Source of the DNA: an uncultured Clostridia bacterium
GTDB taxonomy: Bacteria; Bacillota; Clostridia; Oscillospirales; Oscillospiraceae
Reading direction: 5' to 3'
Length of the DNA: 7,629 bases
NCBI GenBank assembly: GCA_947169005.1
Contig: CAMVOG010000111.1
Coordinates: 1-7,629, forward strand
Shown: positions 1-5,339 of the stretch, in pieces
Numbering within the stretch: the first letter of the stretch is position 1
Layout: each line of letters opens with the position of its first letter
Notes under the pieces: model-generated
Told to the model about the DNA's origin: nothing
What the model saw: only the letters and a program-made list of their open reading frames with translations
Database searches by the model: none
Position numbers and translations under genes: made by a program

Positions 1-2
1 GC

Positions 3-683
3 TTTTTCACGGCCTTGGCGGAGGAGCTGGGGGCCGGGGAAAAGCGGGTGGAGGAGCTGCGGGCCTGCATCGAGAACAAGAGCTTCGCCGTGCTGGAAAA
101 CCTGCTGCGGGATTCCGCCTCCCCCGCGGCGGCCGCCCTGCGGCGGCTGGCCGTCCTTTTCGGCGGGGCGGAGATCCTGGCGGACGCCAGAAAATTGACA
201 GAAAATGCCGCCGCTCTTGCAGCGCTGGATTATCTGGAGGGCATTTACCGGGAGCTGGCCGCCGCCGGGCTGGAAAAGTATCTGAGCTTCGATCTTGGCC
301 TGGTCAGCGGACTGGATTATTATACGGGCCTCATCTTCCGGGGCTACGCGCCGGGGACCGGGGGCGTCATCGCCGCCGGCGGGCGCTATGACCGGCTGCT
401 GAGCGATTTCGGCAAGGCCCTGCCCGCCACGGGCTTCGCCGTCTATGTGGACGCGCTGGTGGCCTGCCTGGACGGGGCCGAAACGGTGAAGACCGATACG
501 CTCGTGCATTATGAGCAGGGCTGTCTGGGCGACGCCCTGGCGCTGCTGGCGGGCATGGAGGCCGGGCGCGCGGAGCTTTCCACCCATGAGTCCCTGGAGG
601 ACAGCCTGCGGGAGGCCCGGGCCAAGGGCTATTCCCGGCTGATCCGGGTCCGGCCCGGGGCCGCAGAGGAGGTGCTGCTGTAA
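3..683 (+). CDS. hisZ: ATP phosphoribosyltransferase regulatory subunit HisZ (5' end outside window)
   Basis: C-terminal 226 residues of a class II histidyl-tRNA-synthetase-like protein; the frame is open to the left edge, so the true start is upstream. Visible family marks are GLDYYTG (codons at 309-329) and the motif-3-like AAGGRYDRLL stretch (GGRYD at 378-392), followed by the GFAVYVDAL helix. After this comes only about 80 residues, and these do not look like the anticodon-binding domain expected in a true HisS. HisZ lost aminoacylation and acts in the cytoplasm as the regulatory partner of the short form of HisG, forming a mixed HisZ-HisG complex that carries histidine feedback control. 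The next gene is exactly such a short hisG, which favours HisZ over HisS. The stop TAA overlaps the hisG ATG by one base (TAATG), indicating translational coupling. Confidence 0.93.
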   Translation, partial: FFTALAEELGAGEKRVEELRACIENKSFAVLENLLRDSASPAAAALRRLAVLFGGAEILADARKLTENAAALAALDYLEGIYRELAAAGLEKYLSFDLGLVSGLDYYTGLIFRGYAPGTGGVIAAGGRYDRLLSDFGKALPATGFAVYVDALVACLDGAETVKTDTLVHYEQGCLGDALALLAGMEAGRAELSTHESLEDSLREARAKGYSRLIRVRPGAAEEVLL

Positions 684-1312
684 TGGAACAGCTCAAGATC
701 GCCATTACCAAGGGGCGGCTGCTGGAGGATTCCATCGCCCTCTTCGAGCGGGCGGGCTACGACTGCGAGGCGCTGAAAAAGCCGGGCCGCCGTCTCATTC
801 ACCCCATCGGGGGCAGCCCCTTCGCCGGGGTGCTGGCCAAGGCCCCGGATGTGATCACCTATGTGGAGCACGGCGTCTGCGCCATGGGTATCGTGGGGCG
901 GGACACCATTATGGAGCACAGCCACGATTTTTATGAGGTGCTGGACCTGGGCTTCGGCCGCTGCCGCTTCGCCCTGGCCGCCCCAAAGGACAAGGATTTT
1001 TACGCGGGGTACGAGACCAAGCGCATCGCCAGCAAGTACCCGAGGGTGGCGCACGACTACTTCCTTTCCAAGGGCATGGACGTGTCCGTCATCAAGATCG
1101 AGGGCAGCGTGGAGCTGGCGCCGCTGCTGGGCCTTGCGGACGCCATCGTGGACATCGTGGAGACGGGCAGCACCCTCAAGGCCAACGGCCTGGAGATCGT
1201 GGAGGAGGTTTGCAGCCTCTCGGCGCGGCTCATCGTCAACACGGCGGCCATGAAGCTTTATCGGGACGAAATTCTGGACTTTATCGAAAAATGCAGGGGG
1301 GCCATGACATGA
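683..1312 (+). CDS. hisG: ATP phosphoribosyltransferase catalytic subunit, short form
   Basis: Catalyses the committed step of histidine synthesis, ATP + PRPP to N1-(5-phosphoribosyl)-ATP, in the cytoplasm. At 209 residues it is the short type, which lacks the C-terminal ACT-like regulatory domain and needs HisZ, encoded just upstream. Seen: KGRLLEDS near residues 10-17, RIASKYP at 114-120, and the family signature from E144 to L165, which ends in the PRPP-binding loop ETGSTL (160-165). The start ATG at 683 is supported by a strong ribosome binding site (AGAGGAGGT, 665-673) 9 bases upstream, inside the end of hisZ. The stop overlaps the hisD start in ATGA. No lesion is visible. Confidence 0.96.
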   Translation: MEQLKIAITKGRLLEDSIALFERAGYDCEALKKPGRRLIHPIGGSPFAGVLAKAPDVITYVEHGVCAMGIVGRDTIMEHSHDFYEVLDLGFGRCRFALAAPKDKDFYAGYETKRIASKYPRVAHDYFLSKGMDVSVIKIEGSVELAPLLGLADAIVDIVETGSTLKANGLEIVEEVCSLSARLIVNTAAMKLYRDEILDFIEKCRGAMT

Positions 1313-2554
1313 TCGAGATCACAAAGGCCGCGGCGGGCGCCGAGCGGGAGCTGGCCGAGGCCCTGCGCCGCCGGAAGGGCGCCGTGAACGAAAAAATCAG
1401 TCAGACCGTGGCGGCCATCATGGCCGACGTGCGGGAAAACGGCTACCAGGCCGTGAAAAAATATTCGCTGGAGCTGGACGGGGCCGAGCCCCGGGAGCTG
1501 AGCCGCGCGGAGCTGGAGGCGGCCCGGGACCGCTGCGATGCGAAGCTGGTGGCGGCTATGGAGCGCTCCGCCGCCAATATCCGCGCCTACCAGGAGAAGC
1601 TGCTGCCCCAGACCAAGGTCTGGGAGACCGAGGCGGGCACTCTGGGCCAGCTTGTCCGGGGCCTCACCCGCGTGGGCGTATACGTCCCCGGCGGCGCGGC
1701 GGCCTATCCCTCCTCGCTGCTCATGACGGCGGTGCCCGCCCGGGTGGCCGGGGTGGAGGAGATCGTGTTGGTCACGCCCCCCACGAAGAATCTGAGCGAC
1801 GCGGTCATGGCCGCCGCCCTCATCGCGGGGGTGGACCGGGTCATCGCCGTGGGCGGGGCCCAGGCCGTGGCCGCCCTCACCTACGGGGCGGGCTTCATCC
1901 CCCGGGTGGATAAGCTGGTGGGCCCCGGCAACGCCTTCGTGGCCGCCGCCAAGCGCATGGCCTTCGGGGAGCTGGATATCGACATGGTGGCCGGCCCCTC
2001 CGAGGTGCTGGTCATTGCGGACGGGACGGCAAACCCCGTCTGGGCCGCGGCGGACCTGCTGAGCCAGGCGGAGCATGATCCCCTGGCCGCCGCCGTGCTG
2101 GTGACGGATTCGGAGCCCTTTGCCCGGGCCGTGGCGGAGGAGCTGGGAGATCATCGAGCGCTCCCTCACGGATTACGGGGCTCTCATCGTCTGCGAGGAC
2201 CTGGAGCGGGCCGCGGCTATGGCCAACGAGATCGCCCCGGAGCACCTGGAAATTCTGACGGCGGAGCCGGAAAAGCTGCTGCCGAAGATCAGAAACGCCG
2301 GGGCCATCTTCCTGGGCCCGAACAGCCCGGAGCCCCTGGGGGACTATATGGCGGGCCCCAGCCACGTCCTGCCCACCTCCGGCACCGCCCGCTTCTTCTC
2401 CCCACTGTCCGTGGACAGCTTTTTGAAGCGGACGAGCCTCATTTCCTATAAAAAGGAAGCGTTGGAGGCCGTCAGCGACGATATCATCCGCTTTGCCGAG
2501 AGCGAGGGCCTCACGGCCCACGCGAATTCGATCAAGGTGCGGTTTGCGGAGTGA
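1309..2554 (+). pseudogene. hisD: Histidinol dehydrogenase, disrupted by an internal deletion with frame change
   Basis: HisD oxidises histidinol to histidine in two NAD-dependent steps with zinc. The start ATG at 1309 overlaps the hisG stop. Frame 1 encodes 279 good residues (1309-2145): GVYVPGG, VGGAQAVAAL, VGPGNAFV, DIDMVAGPSEVLVIAD and the zinc-binding SQAEHD. It then runs out of frame for about 100 residues to a stop at 2451. The rest of the enzyme lies in frame 2 from 2147 to the stop at 2552-2554: EIIERSLTDYG, catalytic APEHL, LGPNSPEPLGDYMAGPSHVLPT (Asp ligand) and LTAH near the end (His ligand). Joined across the break this gives 414 residues, against about 425-430 in the family. About 10 residues of the usual RQLxxLPR-type helix are missing at the join, so the event looks like a deletion of about 29 bp rather than a one-base error. 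Neither fragment has a complete active site. An assembly artefact remains possible. Confidence 0.85.
2143..2150 (+). other. Frame-change and deletion junction within hisD
   Basis: The last clearly homologous codon in frame 1 is CTG (2143-2145), ending ...ARAVAEEL. One unassigned G (2146) follows, and homology resumes in frame 2 with GAG ATC ATC GAG from 2147 (EIIERSL...). In HisD proteins about ten residues normally sit between these two points. The local sequence GGAGGAGCTGGGAG is rich in short G/A repeats, which fits slippage or a microhomology deletion, but the lost sequence cannot be recovered from this window. Confidence 0.75.
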
Positions 2555-2732
2555 GCGAAGCTCACTTGCCCACATGACCGCCGCAGGCGGGCATATATCG
2601 CATACGCGAAGCGCGTATATATCGCTGCCGCGCCCGGCGCGGCAATATCGCATTTGCCGTGAGGCAAATATATCGTTTTCAGCGATATTCCGTCTTAGCA
2701 GACGGAGCGATATTCGCCCCTCGCGGGGCGAG
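2551..2732. repeat. Left hairpin-repeat array (7 stem-loops with ATATCG / CGATAT linkers)
   Basis: Seven perfect short inverted repeats lie end to end. H0: 2551-2565, 6-bp stem, GAA loop, contains the hisD stop. H1: 2578-2590, 5 bp, GCA. H2: 2602-2618, 7 bp, AAG. H3: 2626-2644, 8 bp, CCG. H4: 2652-2669, 7 bp, GTGA. H5: 2689-2706, 7 bp, TAGC. H6: 2714-2731, 7 bp, TCGC. H1-H4 are each followed by ATATCG (2595, 2619, 2645, 2670). H5 and H6 are each preceded by its reverse complement CGATAT (2683, 2708). Orientation therefore flips at the spacer TTTTCAG (2676-2682). Hexamers are 24-26 nt apart within each orientation. Stem sequences differ while pairing is kept. There is no U-run after any stem, so they are not ordinary terminators. 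The architecture resembles REP/BIME-type palindromic repeats. Confidence 0.9.
2681..2732. repeat. 52-bp direct repeat, copy 1 (upstream of helix-bundle gene)
   Basis: Begins AGCGATATTCC and covers hairpins H5 and H6 with their linkers. It matches 3113-3164 at 51 of 52 positions. The single difference is G at 2723 versus A at 3155, inside the loop of the second hairpin, so pairing is unaffected. The two copies directly flank the four-helix-bundle gene and mark the edges of a possible inserted cassette. Confidence 0.93.
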
Positions 2733-2752
2733 GGAATGGGAGAGAATACGGA

Positions 2753-3130
2753 ATGCAGAGAAAGACGATCAGAGAGCTTGCCATTGAATTAACCGTCGAA
2801 GTTACAGAGGCCTGTGATGGAATCAAGGGGCGTTCCGTTTATGTAAATCAACTGCTTCGATCATGCTCCTCTATCGGCGCTAACAGCCATGAAGCTAAAT
2901 ATGCGCAAAGCAGAGCGGATTTTATTCATAAGTTGGAAATTGCCTTGAAGGAATGCTACGAGACGGAGTATTGGCTTGAGATCCTTTACAAGGTTCATGC
3001 ATTTGACGAAAAACAGTTTGAGCGATTTTACAGAAAGAGCGGAAATATACGAAGAATGCTGATCGCATCCATCACAACAGCGAAAAGCAATGATGAGGGC
3101 GTGAAGTCGAATAGCGATATTCCGTCTTAG
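2753..3130 (+). CDS. Four-helix-bundle protein, S23 / 23S rRNA intervening-sequence-protein-like family
   Basis: A 125-residue, probably cytoplasmic, mostly helical protein. The core LLRSCSSIGANSHEAKY (about residues 34-50), AQSRADFIHKLEIALKE (51-67) and CYETEYWLEIL (68-78) is the conserved heart of the four-helix-bundle family first known from 23S rRNA intervening sequences, related to the Avd accessory protein of diversity-generating retroelements. The family's molecular role is poorly defined; nucleic-acid binding is inferred from Avd. There is no rRNA, reverse transcriptase or variable repeat here. The start ATG at 2753 has a GGGAG site at 2738-2742. Base composition is unlike its neighbours: two 60-nt stretches counted by eye give 37% and 47% GC, against 72% in a hisD stretch. 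The last codons and the TAG stop (3128-3130) lie within the downstream repeat. It sits inside a hairpin array between hisD and hisB, so it is probably an acquired cassette and not a histidine gene. Confidence 0.88.
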   Translation: MQRKTIRELAIELTVEVTEACDGIKGRSVYVNQLLRSCSSIGANSHEAKYAQSRADFIHKLEIALKECYETEYWLEILYKVHAFDEKQFERFYRKSGNIRRMLIASITTAKSNDEGVKSNSDIPS

Positions 3131-3164
3131 CAGACGGAGCGATATTCGCCCCTCACGGGGCGAG
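3113..3164. repeat. 52-bp direct repeat, copy 2 (overlaps 3' end of helix-bundle gene)
   Basis: Second copy of 2681-2732, with 51 of 52 bases identical. It encodes the last residues (SDIPS) and the stop codon of the helix-bundle gene; the TAG is the first three bases of the TAGC loop of hairpin H5'. Recombination between the two copies would remove 432 bp carrying the whole gene and leave one intact repeat. Confidence 0.93.
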
Positions 3165-3234
3165 CGATATTTGCCCTTATGGGCAAACGATATTTGCCCC
3201 TTGCGGGGCAAGAGATCGCGTCCTGCGGACGCGA
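3115..3234. repeat. Right hairpin-repeat array (5 stem-loops with CGATAT linkers)
   Basis: Five perfect stem-loops, all in the CGATAT-then-hairpin orientation. H5': 3121-3138, 7 bp, TAGC loop. H6': 3146-3163, 7 bp, TCAC. H7: 3170-3187, 7 bp, TTAT. H8: 3194-3211, 7 bp, TTGC. H9: 3216-3234, 8 bp, TGC. CGATAT precedes the first four (3115, 3140, 3165, 3188), 23-25 nt apart. Before H9 the linker has decayed to GAGATCG. Read on the opposite strand, the left-array loops GTGA and GCA become TCAC and TGC, the same as loops here, so left units H1-H4 look like inverted versions of these. The array ends 18 bases before the hisB start and should be present in a hisD-hisB read-through mRNA. Confidence 0.9.
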
Positions 3235-3237
3235 GAA

Positions 3238-3245
3238 GGGAGGAG
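3238..3245 (+). promoter_or_regulatory. Ribosome binding site of hisB
   Basis: GGGAGGAG lies 6 bases before the ATG at 3252 and just after the last hairpin of the array. It fixes the hisB start and shows that the array stops short of the initiation region. Upstream in-frame codons fall within the array and lack homology to HisB. Confidence 0.8.
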
Positions 3246-3251
3246 CCACCC

Positions 3252-3830
3252 ATGCGACAAGCGAAGATCGAGCGCGAAACCAAGGAAACCGCCATCAAGC
3301 TGCTTCTCAACCTGGACGGCGGCGAGGTGAAGGTGGATACCGGCATCGGCTTCTTTGACCATATGCTGACGGCCCTGTTTTTCTATGCGGGCTTCGGGGC
3401 CCTGCTCACCGTCAGGGGGGACCTGCAGGTGGACGGGCACCACACGGTAGAGGACACGGGAATCGCCGTCGGCCAGGCCATCAAGGAGGCCTGTGGGGAC
3501 AAAAAGGGCATCGTCCGCTTTGCCCACAAATACGTCCCCATGGACGAGGCCCTCTGCTTCACGGCCCTGGATTTCAGCGGCCGGGCCTTCCTGCATTTCG
3601 ACGCCCCCATGCCCCAGGAGCGCATCGGGGACTACGATTCCTGCCTCACGGAGGAGTTCATGCGGGCCCTGGCCTTCAACGCGGGCCTCACCCTGCATCA
3701 GCGCTGTGAGTACGGCGTGAACGCCCACCACATCACCGAGGCCCTGTTCAAGTCCCTGGGCCTGGCCATGAAGGAGGCCCTGCGGGTGGAGGGGGAGCGC
3801 GTGGTTTCCACGAAGGGTGTGCTGGTATGA
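3252..3830 (+). CDS. hisB: Imidazoleglycerol-phosphate dehydratase
   Basis: Dehydrates imidazole glycerol phosphate to imidazole acetol phosphate in the cytoplasm; a manganese enzyme that assembles as a 24-mer in characterised members. The product is 192 residues, the normal length for the single-domain enzyme, with no fused histidinol-phosphatase domain. Both metal-binding signatures are intact: DGHHTVEDTG (61-70) and GVNAHHITEALFK (155-167), along with GIGFFDHML (31-39) and the RVEG...STKGVL end. The N-terminus RQAKIERETKETAI matches the usual start of the family. The stop overlaps the hisH start as ATGA, so hisB and hisH are probably translationally coupled. It is separated from hisD by 697 nt of repeats plus the helix-bundle gene, a break in an otherwise compact operon. 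Confidence 0.96.
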   Translation: MRQAKIERETKETAIKLLLNLDGGEVKVDTGIGFFDHMLTALFFYAGFGALLTVRGDLQVDGHHTVEDTGIAVGQAIKEACGDKKGIVRFAHKYVPMDEALCFTALDFSGRAFLHFDAPMPQERIGDYDSCLTEEFMRALAFNAGLTLHQRCEYGVNAHHITEALFKSLGLAMKEALRVEGERVVSTKGVLV

Positions 3831-4426
3831 TCGGCATCATCGACTACGGGGCCGGGAACCTCATGAGCGTGTCCAACGCCCTGGGCTACCTGGGGCTGGA
3901 GCATTGCGTCAGCCGGGAGGCGGCGGCCCTGGCCGCCTGCGACAAGCTGATTTTGCCGGGGGTGGGGGCCTTCCCCTACGCCATGCGCAGCCTGCGGGAG
4001 GCGGGCCTGGTGGACTTTATCCGGGAGGAGACCGCCCAAGGGAAACCCCTTTTGGGCATCTGCCTGGGCATGCAGATGCTTTTTGACGACTCCGACGAGC
4101 TGGAGCCCTGCGGGGGCCTGGGGCTGATCCCCGGCCACGTCACCCGCATCCGGACGGAGGAGAAGCTGCCCTGTATCGGCTGGAACGCCTTAAAGTACCA
4201 CAACCCCTGCGCTCTGCTCAGGGGCGTGGAGGAGGGGGCTTACGTCTACTTTGTCCACAGCTTCTGCGGACACCCCGAGCGGGCGGAGGACCTGGCTGCC
4301 ACGGCGGATTACGGCGAGGCGGTCACGGCCCTGGTTGCCCGGGGAACGGTCTTTGGGGCCCAGTTCCACCCGGAAAAGAGCGGGGACGTGGGCCTAACCA
4401 TGCTGAAAAACTTTGGAGAGCTGTAA
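3827..4426 (+). CDS. hisH: Imidazole glycerol phosphate synthase, glutaminase subunit
   Basis: Class I glutamine amidotransferase (199 residues) that hydrolyses glutamine and passes ammonia to HisF. The triad is complete: Cys79 in GICLGMQ, and His181 with Glu183 in QFHPEKS. PGVGAFPYAM (44-53) is also present, as is YFVHSF (141-146), a HisH-typical segment. The start overlaps the end of hisB by four bases. Its partner hisF is not adjacent but lies past hisA and a 189-nt repeat region, a common gene order apart from the repeat. Confidence 0.96.
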   Translation: MIGIIDYGAGNLMSVSNALGYLGLEHCVSREAAALAACDKLILPGVGAFPYAMRSLREAGLVDFIREETAQGKPLLGICLGMQMLFDDSDELEPCGGLGLIPGHVTRIRTEEKLPCIGWNALKYHNPCALLRGVEEGAYVYFVHSFCGHPERAEDLAATADYGEAVTALVARGTVFGAQFHPEKSGDVGLTMLKNFGEL

Positions 4427-4427
4427 T

Positions 4428-5150
4428 ATGACGATCTTACCTGCCATTGATTTGAAGGACGGCCGCTGCGTGCGGCTCTATAAGGGCGATTTCGACACCG
4501 TGCATCAGGTGGCGGAGGACCCGCTGGAGGTTGCCCGCCGCTTCCGGAAGGCGGGGGCCGCGTGTATGCACGTGGTTGACCTGGACGGAGCCAGGTCCGG
4601 CCAGCGGAAAAACGCCGCCATCGTCCGCGCCCTCTGCGAGGGCTCCGGCCTGCGGGTGGAGCTGGGGGGCGGCCTGCGGACCATGGCGGATCTGGAGGCC
4701 ATGGACGAGCTGGGCGTCTGGCGCTTCATCATCGGCTCCGCCGCCGTGTCGGACCCGGAGCTGGTGCGCGCCGCCGCGGAGCGCTTCGGCAGCGAGCGGG
4801 TGGCCGTGGGCATCGACGCGAAGAACGGCAGGGTCCGAACCCACGGCTGGGTGGAGGATTCGGGGCTGGACGCCCTGGACTTCGCCGGGCAGATGGAGGC
4901 CCTGGGAGCAGGGACCCTCATCTTCACGGACATTGACCGGGACGGGACCCTGGCGGGCCCGCCCCTGGAGAGCTTAAAGCGGCTTTGCGCCGCCGTTTCC
5001 TGCGGCGTGGTGGCCAGCGGCGGCGTGGCAAAGCTCGAGGATGTCGCCGCCATCAAGGAGACCGGCGCGGCGGGGGCCATCATCGGCAAGGCCTACTACG
5101 CCGGGACGATTGATCTGGCGGAAGCGGTGCGGATAGCGGAAGAAGATTGA
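4428..5150 (+). CDS. hisA: ProFAR isomerase (phosphoribosylformimino-5-aminoimidazole carboxamide ribotide isomerase)
   Basis: Amadori rearrangement of ProFAR to PRFAR by a (beta/alpha)8 barrel, 240 residues. Catalytic aspartates are visible at Asp8 (ILPAIDLKDG) and Asp130 (VGIDAKNGRV). Phosphate-binding loops are ELGGGLR (78-84) and VASGGV (195-200) with AIIGKAYY (217-224); FTDIDRDGT (166-174) is also typical. The ATG at 4428, one base after the hisH stop, has GGAGAG at 4415-4420 and gives the canonical MTILPAID start. The last codons (GAA GAT TGA) are already part of the heptamer repeat that fills the following gap, so the stop codon lies within a repeat unit. Confidence 0.96.
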   Translation: MTILPAIDLKDGRCVRLYKGDFDTVHQVAEDPLEVARRFRKAGAACMHVVDLDGARSGQRKNAAIVRALCEGSGLRVELGGGLRTMADLEAMDELGVWRFIIGSAAVSDPELVRAAAERFGSERVAVGIDAKNGRVRTHGWVEDSGLDALDFAGQMEALGAGTLIFTDIDRDGTLAGPPLESLKRLCAAVSCGVVASGGVAKLEDVAAIKETGAAGAIIGKAYYAGTIDLAEAVRIAEED

Positions 5151-5257
5151 AGATTGAAGTTGAAAGATTGAAGTTGAAAGATTAAAGTTGAAAGATTAAA
5201 GATTAAAGATTGAAGATTGAAGATTGAAGATTAAAGATTGAAGATTAAAGATTAAAG
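5142..5257. repeat. Tandem GATTRAA heptamer repeat after hisA
   Basis: About 16 consecutive units of GAAGATT or AAAGATT, some shortened to GAAGTT (6 nt) or lengthened to GAAAGATT (8 nt), so that pairs still average 7 nt. The first units overlap the end of hisA. On the + strand the tract is almost free of C, and it would give a purine-rich, weakly structured RNA ahead of hisF. Copy number in such tracts commonly varies by slippage. Confidence 0.93.
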
Positions 5258-5281
5258 CGCCCGATGCTTTAAACTTTAAAC
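5243..5281 (+). repeat. Imperfect inverted repeat / stem-loop joining the two AT-rich repeat blocks
   Basis: Left arm GATTAAAGATTAAAGC (5243-5258) pairs with right arm GCTTTAAACTTTAAAC (5266-5281) at 14 of 16 positions. Two A-A mismatches recur 7 nt apart, and the loop is GCCCGAT. The stem forms where the GATTAAA block meets the CTTTAAA block. No poly-T tract follows directly, so it is not a standard terminator. It could shield RNA ends or modulate hisF expression. Confidence 0.7.
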
Positions 5282-5315
5282 TTTTTAAACTTTAAACTGT
5301 TTGAGCTTTAAACTG
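5266..5315. repeat. CTTTAAA repeat block upstream of hisF
   Basis: Four exact CTTTAAA copies (5267, 5274, 5290, 5306), one expanded CTTTTTAAA (5281-5289) and one diverged CTGTTTGA (5297-5304). The block follows the GATTRAA tract after a short GC-rich CGCCCGATG joint and is roughly its complement. Confidence 0.88.
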
Positions 5316-5324
5316 TTACGCGAC

Positions 5325-5331
5325 AAAGGAG
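5325..5331 (+). promoter_or_regulatory. Ribosome binding site of hisF
   Basis: AAAGGAG lies 8 bases before the ATG at 5340. It decides the start: the frame is open further upstream to a TTG at 5301, but that lies in the repeat block and adds residues unrelated to HisF. Confidence 0.85.
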
Positions 5332-5339
5332 CGTATTCT

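Noticed and set aside
1258..2169. Antisense ORF of 303 residues over hisD, and similar long antisense ORFs over hisB, hisA and hisF
   Set aside because: High GC suppresses stop codons on the opposite strand; the products are His/Gly/Arg-rich shadows and the sense frames have clear family motifs.
2120..2170. Programmed ribosomal frameshift in hisD
   Set aside because: A frameshift alone would not explain the roughly ten missing residues, and no slippery heptamer or downstream stimulator is obvious; HisD is not known to need one.
2493..2792. Small ORF of 99 residues across the hisD end and the left array
   Set aside because: It overlaps coding hisD and then translates hairpin repeats; low-complexity Arg/Ser-rich product with no recognisable domain and no ribosome binding site seen.
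2753..3130. 23S rRNA intervening sequence or Avd of a diversity-generating retroelement
   Set aside because: The protein family fits, but there is no rRNA sequence, reverse transcriptase, template repeat or variable repeat in the window.
2551..3234. CRISPR array
   Set aside because: The period of about 25 nt has a 6-7 nt common linker and palindromic variable parts; CRISPR repeats are longer with non-palindromic spacers, and no cas gene is present.
3216..3251. Hairpin H9 as a rho-independent terminator before hisB
   Set aside because: The stem is strong but is followed by GAAGGGAGGAG, not a T-run, and by a ribosome binding site.
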